In this document: positions 27,446 to 36,153 of the stretch, piece after piece
Layout of the letters: each line of letters opens with the position of its first letter
Numbering within the stretch: the first letter of the stretch is position 1
Source of the DNA: Christensenella hongkongensis
GTDB taxonomy: Bacteria; Bacillota; Clostridia; Christensenellales; Christensenellaceae
Assembly (NCBI RefSeq): GCF_000981035.1
Contig: NZ_LAYJ01000133.1
Location: 151,842-215,841 of the forward strand
DNA length: 64,000 bases
Reading direction: 5' to 3'
Notes under the pieces: generated by a model
What the model was told of the DNA's origin: nothing
The model's input: the letters and a program-made list of their open reading frames with translations, nothing else
Database searches by the model: none
Translations under genes and position numbers: made by a program

Positions 27446-28432
27446 ATGAACAAAACAAAAAAAATAGTATGCGTTTTTTTGACTATGCTTTTCTGCACAG
27501 GCCTGATTGCGGGATGTGCAGATGGAAGTGCAGCTGAAACCAGCTCGACGCCTACAATCATTTCAACAGAAAACGAGCAGGCGACGCCGTCCGCAGAAGC
27601 AACTGCAACCGCTACGCCAACGCCCGAACCAACGCCAACACCAACGCCGGAGGTTACGAGCAGTTTGCCGCAGCTTCAGGCCAAGGAAGGCTATATGAAG
27701 CCAAAGAGCCTTGACGGAATCGATCCGCTTAACGATAAGGTTGTTGCACTGACGTTTGACGACGGCCCCGGGCCGTATACCGAAAAAATGCTGGATATCC
27801 TCAAAGATAACGGGATCAACGCGACATTTTTCCTGGTTGGGAAAAATGTAAGCAGCTATCCTGACGTTGTGAAAAGGATGTATGAGGAAGGAAATGAAAT
27901 AGGTACGCACAGCTGGGATCACAGCGACCTGAAAAAGCTTTCGCTGGACCAGATCATGCAGGACCAGTACGGCAAGGCAAACGACGCGATCGAGGAAGTC
28001 ACCGGGCTGCGTGCGTTGATTGACAGGCCGCCTTATGGCTCCATGACAGAGGATCTTGCAGAGCAGATTGGCCGTGAGCAGATTTTGTGGTCGGTGGATC
28101 CAAATGACTGGAAAAAGGAAAACAGGGATCCTGATATTGTCTATGACCATGTTGTCAACGGGACTTCTGACGGCGGACACGTCGCGGATGGCGGTATCGT
28201 GTTATCGCATGACATCCACGAGACAACTGTGCAGGCATACGACAGGATCATCAAAGCGCTCAAGGACGAGGGCTATAAATTTGTAACGGTAACCCAGATG
28301 ATGCAGATCGCGGAGATCAGGGGAAAAGATATCGGCTATCGTTTTGCAAACGCGCCGACGGCAAAGGAAGCGGTACAGGCTTCCGCAGAAGGCTCTTCGG
28401 AAACGTCAAAAAGCGCTGAAAGCGCGGAATAG
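27446..28432 (+). CDS. Lipoprotein polysaccharide deacetylase, NodB domain
   Basis: 328 residues from ATG 27446 after GGAAGGAG. A lipobox ends LIAGC with Cys24. A Thr/Pro-rich spacer (about 45-70, PTPTP repeats) holds the catalytic domain away from the membrane. NodB motifs: TFDDGPG, HSWDHSDL, RPPYG, DPNDW and LSHDIH; the domain is otherwise close to that of the preceding gene, including the shared stretch around DRPP and QILWS. Unlike the larger paralogue it lacks the PdaC-like N-terminal domain. The tandem arrangement suggests local duplication with domain loss or gain. Confidence 0.92.
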   Translation: MNKTKKIVCVFLTMLFCTGLIAGCADGSAAETSSTPTIISTENEQATPSAEATATATPTPEPTPTPTPEVTSSLPQLQAKEGYMKPKSLDGIDPLNDKVVALTFDDGPGPYTEKMLDILKDNGINATFFLVGKNVSSYPDVVKRMYEEGNEIGTHSWDHSDLKKLSLDQIMQDQYGKANDAIEEVTGLRALIDRPPYGSMTEDLAEQIGREQILWSVDPNDWKKENRDPDIVYDHVVNGTSDGGHVADGGIVLSHDIHETTVQAYDRIIKALKDEGYKFVTVTQMMQIAEIRGKDIGYRFANAPTAKEAVQASAEGSSETSKSAESAE

Positions 28433-28440
28433 ATAACCGG

Positions 28441-28527
28441 TTATAGCAATTTGCCAAAAGGCCGTTTATAAGCTTTTGGCATAAATTGCAAATGCAAGCG
28501 ATTTATCGTAAGTATTGCATAACCTGC
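28441..28527 (+). repeat. 87-bp dispersed repeat, copy A
   Basis: It aligns without gaps to the reverse complement of 62888-62974 (76 of 87 bases identical by my count). The right half is near-invariant (GCAAGCGATTTATCGTAAGT). The left half forms a stem TGCCAAAAG/CTTTTGGCA. It begins 8 nt after a stop codon. Confidence 0.85.
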
Positions 28528-28560
28528 ATTCAGTGGAATCGCTGTAAGCGGCAAAAAAAA

Positions 28561-28587
28561 GAGCATGACTCAGGTCATGCTCTTTTT
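28561..28587. terminator. Bidirectional terminator between deacetylase and surface-protein genes
   Basis: GAGCATGAC (28561-28569) pairs perfectly with GTCATGCTC (28574-28582) around TCAG, with A and T tracts on both sides. It serves both convergent genes. Confidence 0.92.
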
Positions 28588-28615
28588 CGTAGGGGAGTTA
28601 TGCAGGGCAGCGTCG

Positions 28616-31600
28616 CTATTGCTGCCTTTGTCTCGATTTTTTCTTTACCGCCACCAGTATGATCGCTCCGGCAGCAGCCGCAGCAGCCACAATCAGCGGA
28701 ATCAGGGGAAGCGTGTCGTCTCCGGTTTTTGGTGTGGAAGCATTTGCAGCAGTGCCCGTTCCGGATGTTGTGTTATCCGTTGAATCGCCGGGCGTAGTAC
28801 CCACAGGCTCCCACCTTGCGTACAGCGTAAGGCTTTCGTTTACGTCATAGTGGTCAAAGAACCAGTAACGGACGCATTCAGGCTCCTGATACCATCCGTA
28901 AAAGACGTATCCATCCCGCGTCGGCGGCTGCGGAGCCGCGAGGCGTGAGCCGGGGACAATGTTTGTGATGGGATCTACACCGGTTCCACCCTGCGAGTCG
29001 AATGTTACCGTATAGTAATTCGCAGGCTGCGATGCCGGTTGCCATCTGGCGTACAGAGTCTTGTGGTCGTTGATTGTATCGCGCCCGAAATCCCAGCAGG
29101 GATCGTCGGTTGTGCATGTGCAGTCCGGCGTATTGTGCCATCCGTCAAACACATGGTTGTCACGTGTGGGCGGCACAGGGGCTGAAACCTTACTGCCCGC
29201 AGCGATATTTGTGATCGGATCGACGTGCGTCCCGCCCTGAGAATCAAAGGTCAGGGTGTAGAGCGAGATCGGCGCGGTATTGTCCTGCCACTGCGCATAC
29301 AGCTTGAGGTTGCCGGTGATTGGGAAGGTCTGGCCTTCCGTATAAGCCGTTCCGCCTCCGACTGGATTAGTATCCCAGCCGATAAAGGTGTGATTCGTCA
29401 GCGACATTGTTCCAGAACCGGAGATCGTCGCCGTCGCTCCGCTGTTATAGGTATCGGTAGCAGGAACGATCCCGCCATCGCTGCCGTTTCCGTCGTATTC
29501 GACTGTGTACTGGACCGGAACAGGCGTCCACTGAGCGGTGAGCGTTACGTTGCCTGAAGGCATCGTGAATGTAGCGCCCGCCTGATAGACCGTACCGTCG
29601 TCTGCCTTCCAGCCGTCAAATGTATGAGCGGCGCGCGTGGGAGGCGTTGTGTTTACCTGATATGAGGTATTTTCCGCCACGGTATCCGTTCCCGGGACCG
29701 TTCCTGCATCCGCGCCGTTTCCGTCATAAGTTACGGTGTATTCAGTTGCCGCCGTTTTCCAGTGCGCATAAAGCGTCTGGTCGGTCGCGGTCACGCTGCC
29801 CGTTACCTCAGTGCCGCCCGTTGCCTGCGTGTACCAGCCGTCGAAAACCAGCGCTCCATTGGCGGGCAGATCGCTTGTAAGCACACTTACACTTCCGCCC
29901 GGATCCGTCACGAGGAAATATCCTGTTGAGGCGGTGTCGTCCGCATAATATTTGGTACCGTCATAGGTGAGGCTGGAAAGCCCGCTCCATGCGCCGCCAT
30001 TTGCGTCAAACTTCACGAATTTGATTTCCATTGCGCCGGCGTCCGAGCTCGAACCGTCGCGTGTGAAGCCCCGTGCGTCTTTGCTGTAAACAGGCGTACC
30101 CGCAGAATTATCCGCCTGGCCCGCTACGCCGTCGTTCGGCTGTATGACAACGGTCATCAGTGTTCCGGTATGGCCGGAGCCCTCTTTGCCAACCGCTCCG
30201 TACTGGGTGTTGTTGGCCCGCGGCTGCGGAGAAGTGCCGAATACGCTTTCTGCCGTTACGTCTGCTGGAACAGGCGTGCCGTTATCGTAGCCTATATTAC
30301 CGCCAAGGTCGGTTCCGTCCGGGATGTCGACGTTGCGCGAAGCGTAATTATTGCCTCCGTTTCCGCCGTTGCCGACAAAAATATTGTTCTGGAAGGTCGC
30401 CGAGGGACGTACCGCCGCATTTGCGGAGTCCACGTGCTGGCCTACTGCCGCGCCAGCCCCGTGCAGGCTCGCGTAATTGGGAGCGGTATTGCCGATAAAC
30501 GTATTATTCTTAAAGTGGCCAATCACGTCGAGGGAAAGCTGCACCACACCGCCGCTGTCTGCGGCAGCCAAAAGGTATTTGCTCGCTTTGTTTCCATAAA
30601 ACGTATTTTGCGTCACGTTTGCGACCACCATGTCGTTACGGCCCTCAAAGAAGAGCGCGCTTCCATCGTCCTGCGCTGTGTTTCCAATGAACGTATTGTT
30701 ATCCACATTAACGGTACACATCACGCTTGAGCTGTTGTTGTATACGCCGATTGCGCCGCCGTCGCTGTTTGCGTTCTTACCGGAAACGCCGTTGGCTTCA
30801 AAGTAGCTGTAGCTGACGTTAACCGTGCCGCCGTATTGATAGAGCCCAATCGCGCCGCCATAGCGTGAGGCTTTATTGTCCTTGAAGTATGAACGTGTGA
30901 CATTGAGCGTTTTTCCCGAGCCGCCATAACCGACAATCGCCCCTTGTATGTATCCGCTGTCCAGAGTGGACGCGCTGTTTACGAAGCTGGAATCTTCTAC
31001 CGTGAGGTTTGTTCCGGCATAAATCGCGCTGCCGTGGCCTCCGCGTTGGTTGCGTACATTCTCAAATAATGTATTTTTGATCGTTGCATTTGCGCCGCCG
31101 CTGACGCCGATACCATTGCTTTCTGAAAACGTACAATCGTCAATGGTGAGATTGCCGCCCGAACCGTCCACACCGACGCCCGCAATGTTCGTGATCGTGG
31201 AGCCGGTGAGCGTAAGCGTGTTGTTGCCGACTGAGATACCCGTTCCGTTTGTTACACCGTCGATTGTGGTATCCGTGATGTCCGCGCCACCGCTGCCAAG
31301 CGTAATGCCTGTTGTGGCGATCGTTTTGAATTCGGAAGCGTCGATTGTAAGCAGGCCAGTGCCGCCGGTCACGCCGGTTTTCGCACCCTCTACGGTTACG
31401 TCCATAAGAGTTGCCGCGCCAGCTGCGCTGATTGCCGTACCTGTAATGGTTTTAAAGGACGAGCCTGTAATGGCAAGCGTTCCTGCGCTTGTTTTTACGC
31501 CGGTTGCCGCTCCTTCGACGTTTACATCCGTAAGCGTTACGGCGTTTGTGCCGATGGCGTCGATTGCCGTACCGGTCGCCTGATCGATTGAAATATTGTC

Positions 31601-32230
31601 AAGCTTTGCGCTGCCACCGGAAAGTACAACACTTCCAGAACCACCTGTTGCATCCAGTTTTATATTCTGAAGCGTCACCGTACCCGTACCCGAGTTTGTG
31701 ATGCGAAAATGAGCGCCGCCGGAAGGTGCGTTTAAAGAAATGCCCCCGCCGTCGATGATCACACTGTTGTTATGCGCTATGGTGAAATCAGCCGTGGCCG
31801 GCATGGCGCCCGCAAGAGACGGATCGAGGTGAATTACCTTACCATCCACATCCGCCTGTTCCACGGAATCTTTCAGGTCTTCCCATGTGTTTACGGTGAC
31901 GTCCGCGCCCGTAATAAGCCCGAACGGCGCCAATAGCATCTCTTCTTCCACCGGCTCCGCCTCTTCGGCCGCCGCAGAAGGGGAAGGTTGTGCATTTGCA
32001 GAAGCGCCCGGCTGCTGGTTATCAGCAGTAGCGGATGGTTCCGGCTCGGCGCCAGCCGCCGGTTCTTCCGAAGATTCCGCCGTCTGCAACCCTGTAGATT
32101 CCTCTGTGTTTTCCTGTGTAGGAGCGCTTTGCACGCCCATATCTGCTGATTCGGCAAACGCTGTTGTAAGTAGCGTAAACACAAGAAGCAGCGATAATAA
32201 AATTGTAGTTAGTCTTTGTCCGCGTCTCAT
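28616..32230 (-). CDS. Large cell-wall-anchored beta-helix protein with InlB-type B repeats and TPKTG sorting signal
   Basis: 1204 residues from the ATG at 32228-32230 (MRRGQRL), with AGGAGG about 14 nt upstream. The signal peptide ends near residue 26 (AFA). A Pro/Ala/Glu-rich linker (about 30-100) precedes a right-handed parallel beta-helix of about 500 residues (repeated GTGI/GNNTLTLTGS and NNTFIGNTA-like turns). Five Listeria-Bacteroides (InlB B/Flg_new) repeats follow at about 750-1140 (DGNG...FDGW...LYAQW pattern). The C-terminus has TPKTGDD near 1166, a hydrophobic stretch and a KKKSRQRQQ tail: a class-B-like sortase substrate. It is probably an adhesin or polysaccharide-binding protein. 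Confidence 0.88.
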   Translation of the reverse strand: MRRGQRLTTILLSLLLVFTLLTTAFAESADMGVQSAPTQENTEESTGLQTAESSEEPAAGAEPEPSATADNQQPGASANAQPSPSAAAEEAEPVEEEMLLAPFGLITGADVTVNTWEDLKDSVEQADVDGKVIHLDPSLAGAMPATADFTIAHNNSVIIDGGGISLNAPSGGAHFRITNSGTGTVTLQNIKLDATGGSGSVVLSGGSAKLDNISIDQATGTAIDAIGTNAVTLTDVNVEGAATGVKTSAGTLAITGSSFKTITGTAISAAGAATLMDVTVEGAKTGVTGGTGLLTIDASEFKTIATTGITLGSGGADITDTTIDGVTNGTGISVGNNTLTLTGSTITNIAGVGVDGSGGNLTIDDCTFSESNGIGVSGGANATIKNTLFENVRNQRGGHGSAIYAGTNLTVEDSSFVNSASTLDSGYIQGAIVGYGGSGKTLNVTRSYFKDNKASRYGGAIGLYQYGGTVNVSYSYFEANGVSGKNANSDGGAIGVYNNSSSVMCTVNVDNNTFIGNTAQDDGSALFFEGRNDMVVANVTQNTFYGNKASKYLLAAADSGGVVQLSLDVIGHFKNNTFIGNTAPNYASLHGAGAAVGQHVDSANAAVRPSATFQNNIFVGNGGNGGNNYASRNVDIPDGTDLGGNIGYDNGTPVPADVTAESVFGTSPQPRANNTQYGAVGKEGSGHTGTLMTVVIQPNDGVAGQADNSAGTPVYSKDARGFTRDGSSSDAGAMEIKFVKFDANGGAWSGLSSLTYDGTKYYADDTASTGYFLVTDPGGSVSVLTSDLPANGALVFDGWYTQATGGTEVTGSVTATDQTLYAHWKTAATEYTVTYDGNGADAGTVPGTDTVAENTSYQVNTTPPTRAAHTFDGWKADDGTVYQAGATFTMPSGNVTLTAQWTPVPVQYTVEYDGNGSDGGIVPATDTYNSGATATISGSGTMSLTNHTFIGWDTNPVGGGTAYTEGQTFPITGNLKLYAQWQDNTAPISLYTLTFDSQGGTHVDPITNIAAGSKVSAPVPPTRDNHVFDGWHNTPDCTCTTDDPCWDFGRDTINDHKTLYARWQPASQPANYYTVTFDSQGGTGVDPITNIVPGSRLAAPQPPTRDGYVFYGWYQEPECVRYWFFDHYDVNESLTLYARWEPVGTTPGDSTDNTTSGTGTAANASTPKTGDDTLPLIPLIVAAAAAAGAIILVAVKKKSRQRQQ

Positions 32231-32294
32231 ATTGTAATCGTGATCCTCCTGTAAAATGATTGATATTATTTCGCGACAAGCTGCGGGAAACAAA

Positions 32295-32315
32295 ACGCCC
32301 GAAGGCGTTTTTAGC
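32295..32315 (-). terminator. Intrinsic terminator after the Rrf2 gene
   Basis: On the minus strand ACGCC-TTCG-GGCGT is followed by a T-rich tract. It separates the Rrf2 regulator from the surface-protein gene, which are co-directional. Confidence 0.7.
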
Positions 32316-32317
32316 GT

Positions 32318-32725
32318 TTAATACTGTTCGCATAACTGCGAGATATTCAGCGTGTCGAGCTTACTGATCAGTTCCTGCTGAAGGTTTTTAAGGAACCTGT
32401 GCATAGAACATTGTTCGGTGGCGTCCCTGCTGCAAAAACGGTCCTCCTCCAGACAACGGTTGAGTGTGATATCACCTTCGATCACCTTAACTACGTCATA
32501 GAGTGAAATGTTTTCCGCCGTCTTGGCGAGCTGGTAACCTCCGTTACAACCCTGTACTGATTTAAGCAGGCCGGATTGCTTTAAATAGCCGCTTATCTTC
32601 ATAAAATATAAATAGGTAATCCCAAGCTCCTTTGACAGGTCAGCAGCAGTTGTAAGCCGGTTGTTGTGCTCGTGCAGATAACATAGAATACGTATCGCAT
32701 AATCTGTTGCAAGCTGTAATTTCAT
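32318..32725 (-). CDS. Rrf2-family regulator with Fe-S-type cysteines
   Basis: 135 residues. The winged-helix N-terminus MKLQLATDYAIRILCYL and the recognition helix region TTAADLSKELGITYLYFMKI are typical of Rrf2 proteins. Cys91, Cys98 and Cys106 (CLEEDRFC then C after seven residues) match the three-cysteine cluster ligands of IscR/NsrR/RsrR. So it probably senses Fe-S status, nitric oxide or redox. No isc/suf genes are adjacent, so its target is unknown. It could act on the downstream surface-protein gene, but a terminator intervenes. Confidence 0.9.
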   Translation of the reverse strand: MKLQLATDYAIRILCYLHEHNNRLTTAADLSKELGITYLYFMKISGYLKQSGLLKSVQGCNGGYQLAKTAENISLYDVVKVIEGDITLNRCLEEDRFCSRDATEQCSMHRFLKNLQQELISKLDTLNISQLCEQY

Positions 32726-33158
32726 TTTAATCTTCCCTCCCTTGATCTATAAAATCCCTGATCTTGCAAGTATGAAATATTTGTACCGTCTCATGCGAAT
32801 ACGGATATATTACTTACTTTGCTGTGTTTCTATATTTATGATAATTGAATGCAAGGAAGGTTAAAATAGAAGGGAACTGTTAGCACGTATTATGTGTGAT
32901 AAAACTGTGATTAATGAAAAACGCTGCGCCAAATACTGAAAAAGCAGGATTTTGAAAAAATTTTTCGGGATTTATCTCAAAAAACAGGACGGATATCACA
33001 TGTGAATTTTAAAAATGAAGTGTGATTTGCAGAAAAAAAATACCGTCGAAAAGGATATGCTTTTCAGTTATTTTTTTAGCAAAAACCCCGGGCGCATTTC
33101 GTCCGGGGTTTTTTGTTACATTATATATAATAATATTTGAAAAAAGATTTTTGACAGC
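32726..33158. other. AT-rich intergenic region between Rrf2 and oxidoreductase genes
   Basis: 433 nt of low-GC DNA. It holds the regulatory region of the Rrf2 gene (ribosome site AGGGAGGG on the minus strand) and a terminator at 33084-33114. I see no convincing gene. Composition is distinctly more AT-rich than the flanks. Confidence 0.6.
33084..33114. terminator. Bidirectional intrinsic terminator
   Basis: AACCCCGG (33084-33091) pairs with CCGGGGTT (33103-33110) with A- and T-runs either side. On the minus strand it ends the Gfo/Idh/MocA gene. Confidence 0.85.
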
Positions 33159-34265
33159 TTAGAATTGTGGGAGCGTAATTTTTTCTCCGTCGCGCAAACA
33201 GGATTCATGACCGCAAATACCCACTGCTGTAATATTGGCAGATACCTTTGCGTTCAAAAGAGGCTCGCGCTCCTCGATGATGGAACCGATGAATTCCTGC
33301 ACAAGATGCGGATGGGAACCGCCATGCCCGGAACCCTGGATGAAAGAAACATTGTCTTTGTTGAGGATTACTTCGCGTTTTGTAAAGGATTTCAGCTCGT
33401 CGATCAGCAATTCATCGGTATCGGGCGCCACGATGCGGCGCGCATTTTCTCCGCCGTCAAACAACGCGGAGCCTTCGTCGGCAATCTGGTCCCATTCATA
33501 AGACATCTTTGTTCCGTAGACGTCAAAGCTTTCGCGATACTGGCGTACGGTCTCATACAGTGCACGCGTTGCTTCCGCAACAATGTCTGTGTCCTTTAAT
33601 TTGAGGGTAAGCGTCTCGCAGGCAAAGGGAGAACCGTACCTTTTGGCAAGATCGTCAGATATATGTCCGGAACCGTGGCCGACGACATATTCCGCCAGGG
33701 TATTGTTAATTAATAACAGTGGGGAAATTGCGTGCGTTCCATACCAGAAGGGTGGAAATCCAAGCCAGTATTCAGGCCATCCCTCAAGCCCCATATCCTG
33801 CATATGGCTGCCGCGTACAAACTGGATGCGCCCAAGCTGCCCGCTTTCCACCAGGTTTTTTACATACAGGTATTCACGCGTATATACGGCGGTCTCCATC
33901 ATCATGTAGACTTTGCCGGATTCTTTTTGTGCATCGCACAGGCTCTGAAGCTCCTCGATACTGGTAGCCATGGGCACTGTGCACGCAGTATGCTTGCCTG
34001 CGTTAAGGGAAGCGAGGGATTGTTTGTAATGGTCCAAAATAGGCGTTATGATGTGGATTGCATCGATGTCCTGCGAAGCGCAAACCTCGTCAAAATCTGT
34101 GAATTGCATGTCTTCCTCCACGCCAAGTTCACGGCCTGTTTGCCTGAGCGTTTCCGGATTCCGCTGACATATTGCAACCTTTCCTACGTTTGGATGCGCC
34201 TGATAGAGTTTTACAAATTCTTTGCCAAAGTTCATTCCAATGACTGCAACGTTAATTTTTTTCAT
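33159..34265 (-). CDS. Gfo/Idh/MocA-family oxidoreductase
   Basis: 368 residues from the ATG at 34263-34265; an in-frame GTG nine bases earlier lies within the AGAGGTGG ribosome site. The N-terminal Rossmann fold starts NVAVIGMNFGKEF; the G-x-G spacing is unusual (GMNFG). IHIITP and the C-terminal alpha/beta sheet domain follow, and the expected EKP of the active site is replaced by TVPMATS-type residues near 100. Family members oxidise sugars, polyols or their derivatives with NAD(P). It is divergent from the sugar ABC operon, suggesting shared control. Confidence 0.85.
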   Translation of the reverse strand: MKKINVAVIGMNFGKEFVKLYQAHPNVGKVAICQRNPETLRQTGRELGVEEDMQFTDFDEVCASQDIDAIHIITPILDHYKQSLASLNAGKHTACTVPMATSIEELQSLCDAQKESGKVYMMMETAVYTREYLYVKNLVESGQLGRIQFVRGSHMQDMGLEGWPEYWLGFPPFWYGTHAISPLLLINNTLAEYVVGHGSGHISDDLAKRYGSPFACETLTLKLKDTDIVAEATRALYETVRQYRESFDVYGTKMSYEWDQIADEGSALFDGGENARRIVAPDTDELLIDELKSFTKREVILNKDNVSFIQGSGHGGSHPHLVQEFIGSIIEEREPLLNAKVSANITAVGICGHESCLRDGEKITLPQF

Positions 34266-34351
34266 AAAAACCACCTCTCTTTGAAAAAATTATCACCATT
34301 CTATCACGCAATGTGAAAAAAAATCAATAGCCTGTTAAAACAGATAGGGTA

Positions 34352-34380
34352 TTGACAAGGCGGAAAATATATATTAAGCT
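34352..34380 (+). promoter_or_regulatory. Putative promoter of the sugar ABC operon leader
   Basis: TTGACA (34352-34357) is consensus. At 17-nt spacing lies TAAGCT (34375-34380), a weak -10. The AT-rich stretch between may give alternatives such as TATTAA. Confidence 0.5.
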
Positions 34381-34564
34381 AAGCACAAGAACAAAGCCTG
34401 TAGGGTTTTTACAGGAATGTGCACGAGCACGGTTGCATTTAAGGCCGGAATTCCGGAATTTCCGGAAAAAGTTTTTCAATAAAATCACAAAAAGGGTAAG
34501 ACAGCCCGCTTCACATTTGAATGAAATAGCACACTTTTTCGTTCAAACTGTTTTTTATGGAATT

Positions 34565-34588
34565 AACGCCGATTACGGCGTTTTTTTT
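34565..34588 (+). terminator. Intrinsic terminator inside the sugar-operon leader
   Basis: ACGCCG-ATTA-CGGCGT (34565-34580) is followed by eight T residues. It lies after the promoter and about 78 nt before the ATPase start, so it can act as an attenuator or end a small RNA. Confidence 0.8.
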
Positions 34589-34665
34589 ATGTTTTTTTCC
34601 CGCGCGTTAAAGTGTAACTTATTGTGCAAAAAAATCTGATTTTACAAAATGCAGGAGGGGAACTT

Positions 34666-36153
34666 ATGGGAGAAACGTTGCTGGAAATGGTCAACATTAA
34701 CAAAGAATTTCCCGGCGTACGCGCACTTTCAAACATCAATTTTGATCTCAAAAAAGGCGAAGTGCACTGCATCTGCGGTGAAAACGGCGCCGGAAAATCA
34801 ACTCTGATTAAGATCATATCGGGTGCGTACCAGCCGGATGAAGGCGGGGAAATTTATTTTGAAGGGGAACGGGTTCAGCTAAATCCAAAATACGCGATGG
34901 AGCTTGGAATACAGACAATTTACCAGGAGCACTCGGTATTTGGAACGCTCAACGTAACTGAAAACCTGTTTACCGGTATGGAAATCACGAAAAACGGCGT
35001 AATGCAGCATGCGCAGATGCGTAAACGCACAAAGGAAGTTTTGGAGTACCTGAACAGTAATATCGATCCGGACGCGATTGTTGGCAACCTTACGAGCGGC
35101 GAACAGAAGATGGTGGAAATCGCAAAGGCATTGATTACCGAGGCAAAAATCATCATCCTCGATGAACCTACGGCTTCATTTTCCCTGTCGGAGATCGATT
35201 ACCTGCTCAACGTCATAGAGGAAATCAAAAAAAGCGGGATTGGGATTATCTACATTTCGCATCATCTTGAAGAAGTATTTAAGATTGCAGACCGCATCAC
35301 GGTCATTCGCGACGGAATTTGGATCAGTAATTATGAAAACAAGGATATCGATGAATCCAGATTGATCAAGGACATGGTGGGCAGGGATGCTTCTGCATTC
35401 TACAACCGTGAATCAGTCGCGCCCGGCGAGGTTGTTTTTGAAGCGAAGGATATCAGCGGAAAAGGCGTGTCGGCAGCATCCTTCAAGGTGCGCCGCGGGG
35501 AAATCGTCGGCTTTGCAGGCATGGTCGGCTCCGGCAGGTCGGAGCTTATGGATATTCTGTTTGGAGTCTCTGAAAAATTTACGGGAGAGACTTATATCAA
35601 GGGCAAAAAGGTGGAGCTGAAAACTCCGACGGACGCGATAGAAAACGGTATGTGCTATATCACTGAGGACAGGCAGCACACAGGTTTGTTTTTAAAGCAA
35701 ACCATCGCGGAAAATACGATCAGCGCCGATCTTGTGAAGATGAAAAAAGCGATTATCAAGCCAAAAGAGGTCTTTGAAATCGGGGATGAGTACATCAAAA
35801 AAGTAGGAACAAAGGCAAATGATTCACATGTCCTGGCCATGAATCTGTCGGGCGGGAATCAACAAAAGGTGGTTCTTGCAAAATGGTTTGTGACCGACGG
35901 CGATATTTATATTTTCGACGAACCGACGCGCGGTATTGACATCGGCGCAAAACAGGAAATTTACCAGATCATGGTTAACCTGCTCAAAGCGGGGAAGGCG
36001 ATCATCATGGTATCGTCCGATATGCCGGAGGTGATCTCTATGAGCGACCGCGTGCTCGTTATGTGCAAGGGCAGGGTGGTCGGCGAACTGACAAAAGACG
36101 AACTGACAGAAGAAAACATACTGAAGTATTCAATTGGAGGGGCGGGTATATGA
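34666..36153 (+). CDS. Sugar ABC transporter ATP-binding protein (two ABC domains)
   Basis: 495 residues from ATG 34666 after GGAGGGG. It is an RbsA/MglA/XylG-type fused ATPase. Domain 1 has Walker A GENGAGKST, signature LTSGEQK and Walker B ILDEPTASF. Domain 2 has a degenerate Walker A (GMVGSGRSE), signature LSGGNQQK and IFDEPTRGID. This is normal for the family. It energises uptake of a monosaccharide or similar solute with the next two genes. The ATG of the permease overlaps its stop (ATGA). Confidence 0.94.
   Translation: MGETLLEMVNINKEFPGVRALSNINFDLKKGEVHCICGENGAGKSTLIKIISGAYQPDEGGEIYFEGERVQLNPKYAMELGIQTIYQEHSVFGTLNVTENLFTGMEITKNGVMQHAQMRKRTKEVLEYLNSNIDPDAIVGNLTSGEQKMVEIAKALITEAKIIILDEPTASFSLSEIDYLLNVIEEIKKSGIGIIYISHHLEEVFKIADRITVIRDGIWISNYENKDIDESRLIKDMVGRDASAFYNRESVAPGEVVFEAKDISGKGVSAASFKVRRGEIVGFAGMVGSGRSELMDILFGVSEKFTGETYIKGKKVELKTPTDAIENGMCYITEDRQHTGLFLKQTIAENTISADLVKMKKAIIKPKEVFEIGDEYIKKVGTKANDSHVLAMNLSGGNQQKVVLAKWFVTDGDIYIFDEPTRGIDIGAKQEIYQIMVNLLKAGKAIIMVSSDMPEVISMSDRVLVMCKGRVVGELTKDELTEENILKYSIGGAGI

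Larger units (their letters stand above)
34266..34665 (+). other. Sugar-operon upstream region with leader and internal terminator
   Basis: A 400-nt gap between divergent genes. It contains a promoter candidate (34352-34380), a hairpin CCTGTA/TACAGG (34397-34402 / 34410-34415), a CCGGAATTCCGG palindrome (34445-34456) and an intrinsic terminator (34565-34588) before the ATPase gene. A 95-codon open frame here has no ribosome site and is not accepted. Confidence 0.55.

Noticed and set aside
27590..27660. Short tandem repeats encoding PTPTP that could look like an array
   Set aside because: This is a low-complexity linker in a lipoprotein, with no regular repeat-spacer pattern.
34352..34639. 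95-codon open frame in the sugar-operon leader
   Set aside because: It starts at the promoter -35, contains the intrinsic terminator and has no ribosome site.
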